Shown piece by piece: positions 62,799 through 64,000 of a stretch of 64,000 nt of DNA. Each line of letters opens with the position of its first letter. Position 1 is the stretch's first letter. Below the pieces are notes generated by a model. That model saw nothing but the letters and a program-made list of their open reading frames with translations. It had not been told where the DNA came from and did no database searches. A program made the translations under genes and the position numbers. The stretch is from an uncultured Croceitalea sp. (lineage in GTDB: Bacteria > Bacteroidota > Bacteroidia > Flavobacteriales > Flavobacteriaceae), in NCBI GenBank assembly GCA_947503285.1, contig CANNDD010000002.1, positions 62,001 through 126,000 on the forward strand, read 5' to 3'.

Positions 62799-64000
62799 TC
62801 ATTGTTTGTATTCAATTTTTTCGTTTTTAAAGGTAAAGGCAAAAATCAAGAAGACGAGAAATGCAAACCCTGCGGGATACATCCAAATGGTCTGCCAATA
62901 ATGCGCTCCTTCCTTTAAAAGATATAAATCCGTAATCTTTCCTGCAATCCAAAAACCGATCAGCATACCTACCCCATAAGTAGCTAGGGTAATCAGTCCC
63001 TGCGCTGCGCTTTTGTATTTTACACCTGCTTTTGTATCGGTATAAATCTGTCCCGAGACAAAAAAGAAATCATAGCATATTCCATGCAATGCAATACCGA
63101 TCAACAACATAAACGTGAGTTCATCAGGATTGCCATAGGCGAACAACAAATACCGTACCGTCCATGCGAACATTCCGGCCAGAATGGTCTTTTTAAATCC
63201 GTATTTGGTAAAAAAGAGCGGTAGCAGCAGCATAAACAATACTTCTGAAATCTGACCTATGGTCATCATTCCCGCAGGGCCAATTTCTGAGCCGAGCAAT
63301 CCTATGGAAGCTCCGATCTCGCCCAAAAACTGACCCGCATGTTGGTAATAAAAAGCAAGGGGAATGCAAATCAGCACAGAGGCGATAAAGAATACCAAAT
63401 AATTACTGTCCTTTAATAATTTTAGCGCGTCCAACCCTAAAATCGAGGATATGGATACTTTATCTTCTTTTGACACCCGTGGCGGTGTTTTCGGAAGTGA
63501 AAAACTAAAGACCCCCAAAATGGCAGACGCAATAGCCGTCATGAAAAAGGTGTTCTTCAGTGCACCATTTTGAATACTTTCAGGAGAATCCCACTTGAAA
63601 AGGATGCTGATAAACAACAACCCCGCCACGATCCACCCAATAGTACCGAATACCCTTATGAAGGCAAACTCTTTTGACGGGTCTTTCATTTGGTTGAACG
63701 ACACTGAATTGACCAGTGCCAAAGTGGGCATATAAGCAATCATATATCCAAAAACATATGGAACGAATGTTGCAATGTCAGCTGCATTGGCCATTTGGTA
63801 CATCAAAATGGCACCTATTAAATGCAAAATCCCCAAAATTCTTTCCGCATTGAAATAACGGTCAGCAATAAGTCCGATGATAAAAGGTGCCACTATAGCA
63901 CCCCAAGATTGACTTGAATAGGCAAATGCAATATCGGCACCACTTGCCCCTAAAGTAGTTGGCAGGTAAATTCCTAAGGTCACGAACCATCCTCCCCAAA
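62799..64000 (-). CDS. MFS nucleoside/sugar symporter (NupG-type), 5' end outside window
   Basis: The open frame runs off the right edge: upstream of the GTG at 63983 the codons continue as WGGWFVTLG, so the true start lies outside. About 400 residues are visible, with twelve or so helices and the Nuc_H_symport pattern: GASGADIAFAYSSQSWGAIVAPFIIGLIADRYFNAERILG, then FNQMKDPSKEFAFIRVFGTIGWIVAGLL. In Bacteroidota sugar clusters these act as importers for sugars or their derivatives. It would head the minus-strand operon of two MFS genes and the Gfo/Idh dehydrogenase. Confidence 0.85.
   Translation of the reverse strand, partial: WGGWFVTLGIYLPTTLGASGADIAFAYSSQSWGAIVAPFIIGLIADRYFNAERILGILHLIGAILMYQMANAADIATFVPYVFGYMIAYMPTLALVNSVSFNQMKDPSKEFAFIRVFGTIGWIVAGLLFISILFKWDSPESIQNGALKNTFFMTAIASAILGVFSFSLPKTPPRVSKEDKVSISSILGLDALKLLKDSNYLVFFIASVLICIPLAFYYQHAGQFLGEIGASIGLLGSEIGPAGMMTIGQISEVLFMLLLPLFFTKYGFKKTILAGMFAWTVRYLLFAYGNPDELTFMLLIGIALHGICYDFFFVSGQIYTDTKAGVKYKSAAQGLITLATYGVGMLIGFWIAGKITDLYLLKEGAHYWQTIWMYPAGFAFLVFLIFAFTFKNEKIEYKQ

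Noticed and set aside
1-64000. CRISPR arrays, tRNA, rRNA, prophage, transposase
   Set aside because: I saw no spacer-repeat array, no cloverleaf-like gene, and no integrase or transposase in the reading frames; structured small RNAs could still be missed by eye.

Overview
The window is about 64 kb of a Bacteroidota chromosome, almost certainly a marine Flavobacteriaceae member (Maribacter/Zobellia type, inferred). The reasons are an AT-leaning base composition, many starts preceded by the Bacteroidota -7 promoter element TAnnTTTG instead of a Shine-Dalgarno site, several TTG/GTG starts, and family-typical genes: TonB-dependent receptors, a GH16 laminarinase-type lipoprotein, DUF1080 lipoproteins, DUF4097 pairs, a CrtY lycopene cyclase and a sugar-phosphate isomerase/Gfo-Idh/GMC cluster. 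I found no rRNA, tRNA, CRISPR array, phage or transposase gene. Both window edges cut genes: rseP on the left and a nucleoside/sugar-type MFS transporter on the right.

Layout. 1-4.5 kb: partial rseP, an SCO1-type copper chaperone, and a feoA-feoB operon with a 47-residue Cys-rich membrane peptide behind it. 4.6-7.4 kb: an ECF sigma, a HEAT-repeat anti-sigma and two DUF4097 surface proteins, closed by a terminator. 7.5-10.4 kb: an orphan TonB-plug lipoprotein, a GH16 lipoprotein and small envelope proteins. 10.5-15.6 kb: a bacterial tricorn protease, an SDR, a ThiE/TenI-like protein and an unknown gene. 15.6-17.7 kb: a dispersed-repeat palindrome, then an MFS exporter divergent from a Crp/Fnr regulator. 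17.7-22.1 kb: a metal-homeostasis locus, with a ZIP transporter and DtxR-family repressor divergent from a TonB receptor and a periplasmic thioredoxin. 22.1-28.9 kb: an APH-type kinase, a mercuric-reductase-like flavoprotein, CrtY, a polyprenyl synthase, and a second ECF sigma with two small partners.

28.9-36 kb: a TetR-controlled RND efflux operon (tetR-tolC-adaptor-permease) into which a free-standing four-helix-bundle gene, flanked by imperfect inverted repeats, has been placed. 36-46 kb: mostly housekeeping genes (aspS, a CLC channel, cold-shock protein, tadA, dxs, dgt). 46-55.2 kb: a PiT phosphate transporter with a PhoU-like tail, an unknown 488-residue protein, a striking nested inverted repeat, a YiaA-type membrane protein, a DUF2157/GDYXXLXY pair, and nadD-gmk-yicC. 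55.3-64 kb: a sugar catabolic cluster (two DUF1080 lipoproteins, sugar-phosphate isomerase/epimerase, GMC oxidoreductase, Gfo/Idh dehydrogenase, two MFS transporters) whose content fits glycoside breakdown through 3-keto intermediates.

The most interesting signals are: the 64-bp contiguous nested inverted repeat at 50536-50599; the inverted-repeat-bounded four-helix-bundle cassette at 30892-31302; the DtxR-type operator fused to a -7 promoter box at 19199-19214; the TetR-type palindrome over its own -33 box at 28875-28902; the CLC protein lacking both conserved glutamates; and the 3-keto-glycoside cluster. No clearly new multi-gene defence or biosynthetic system is visible.
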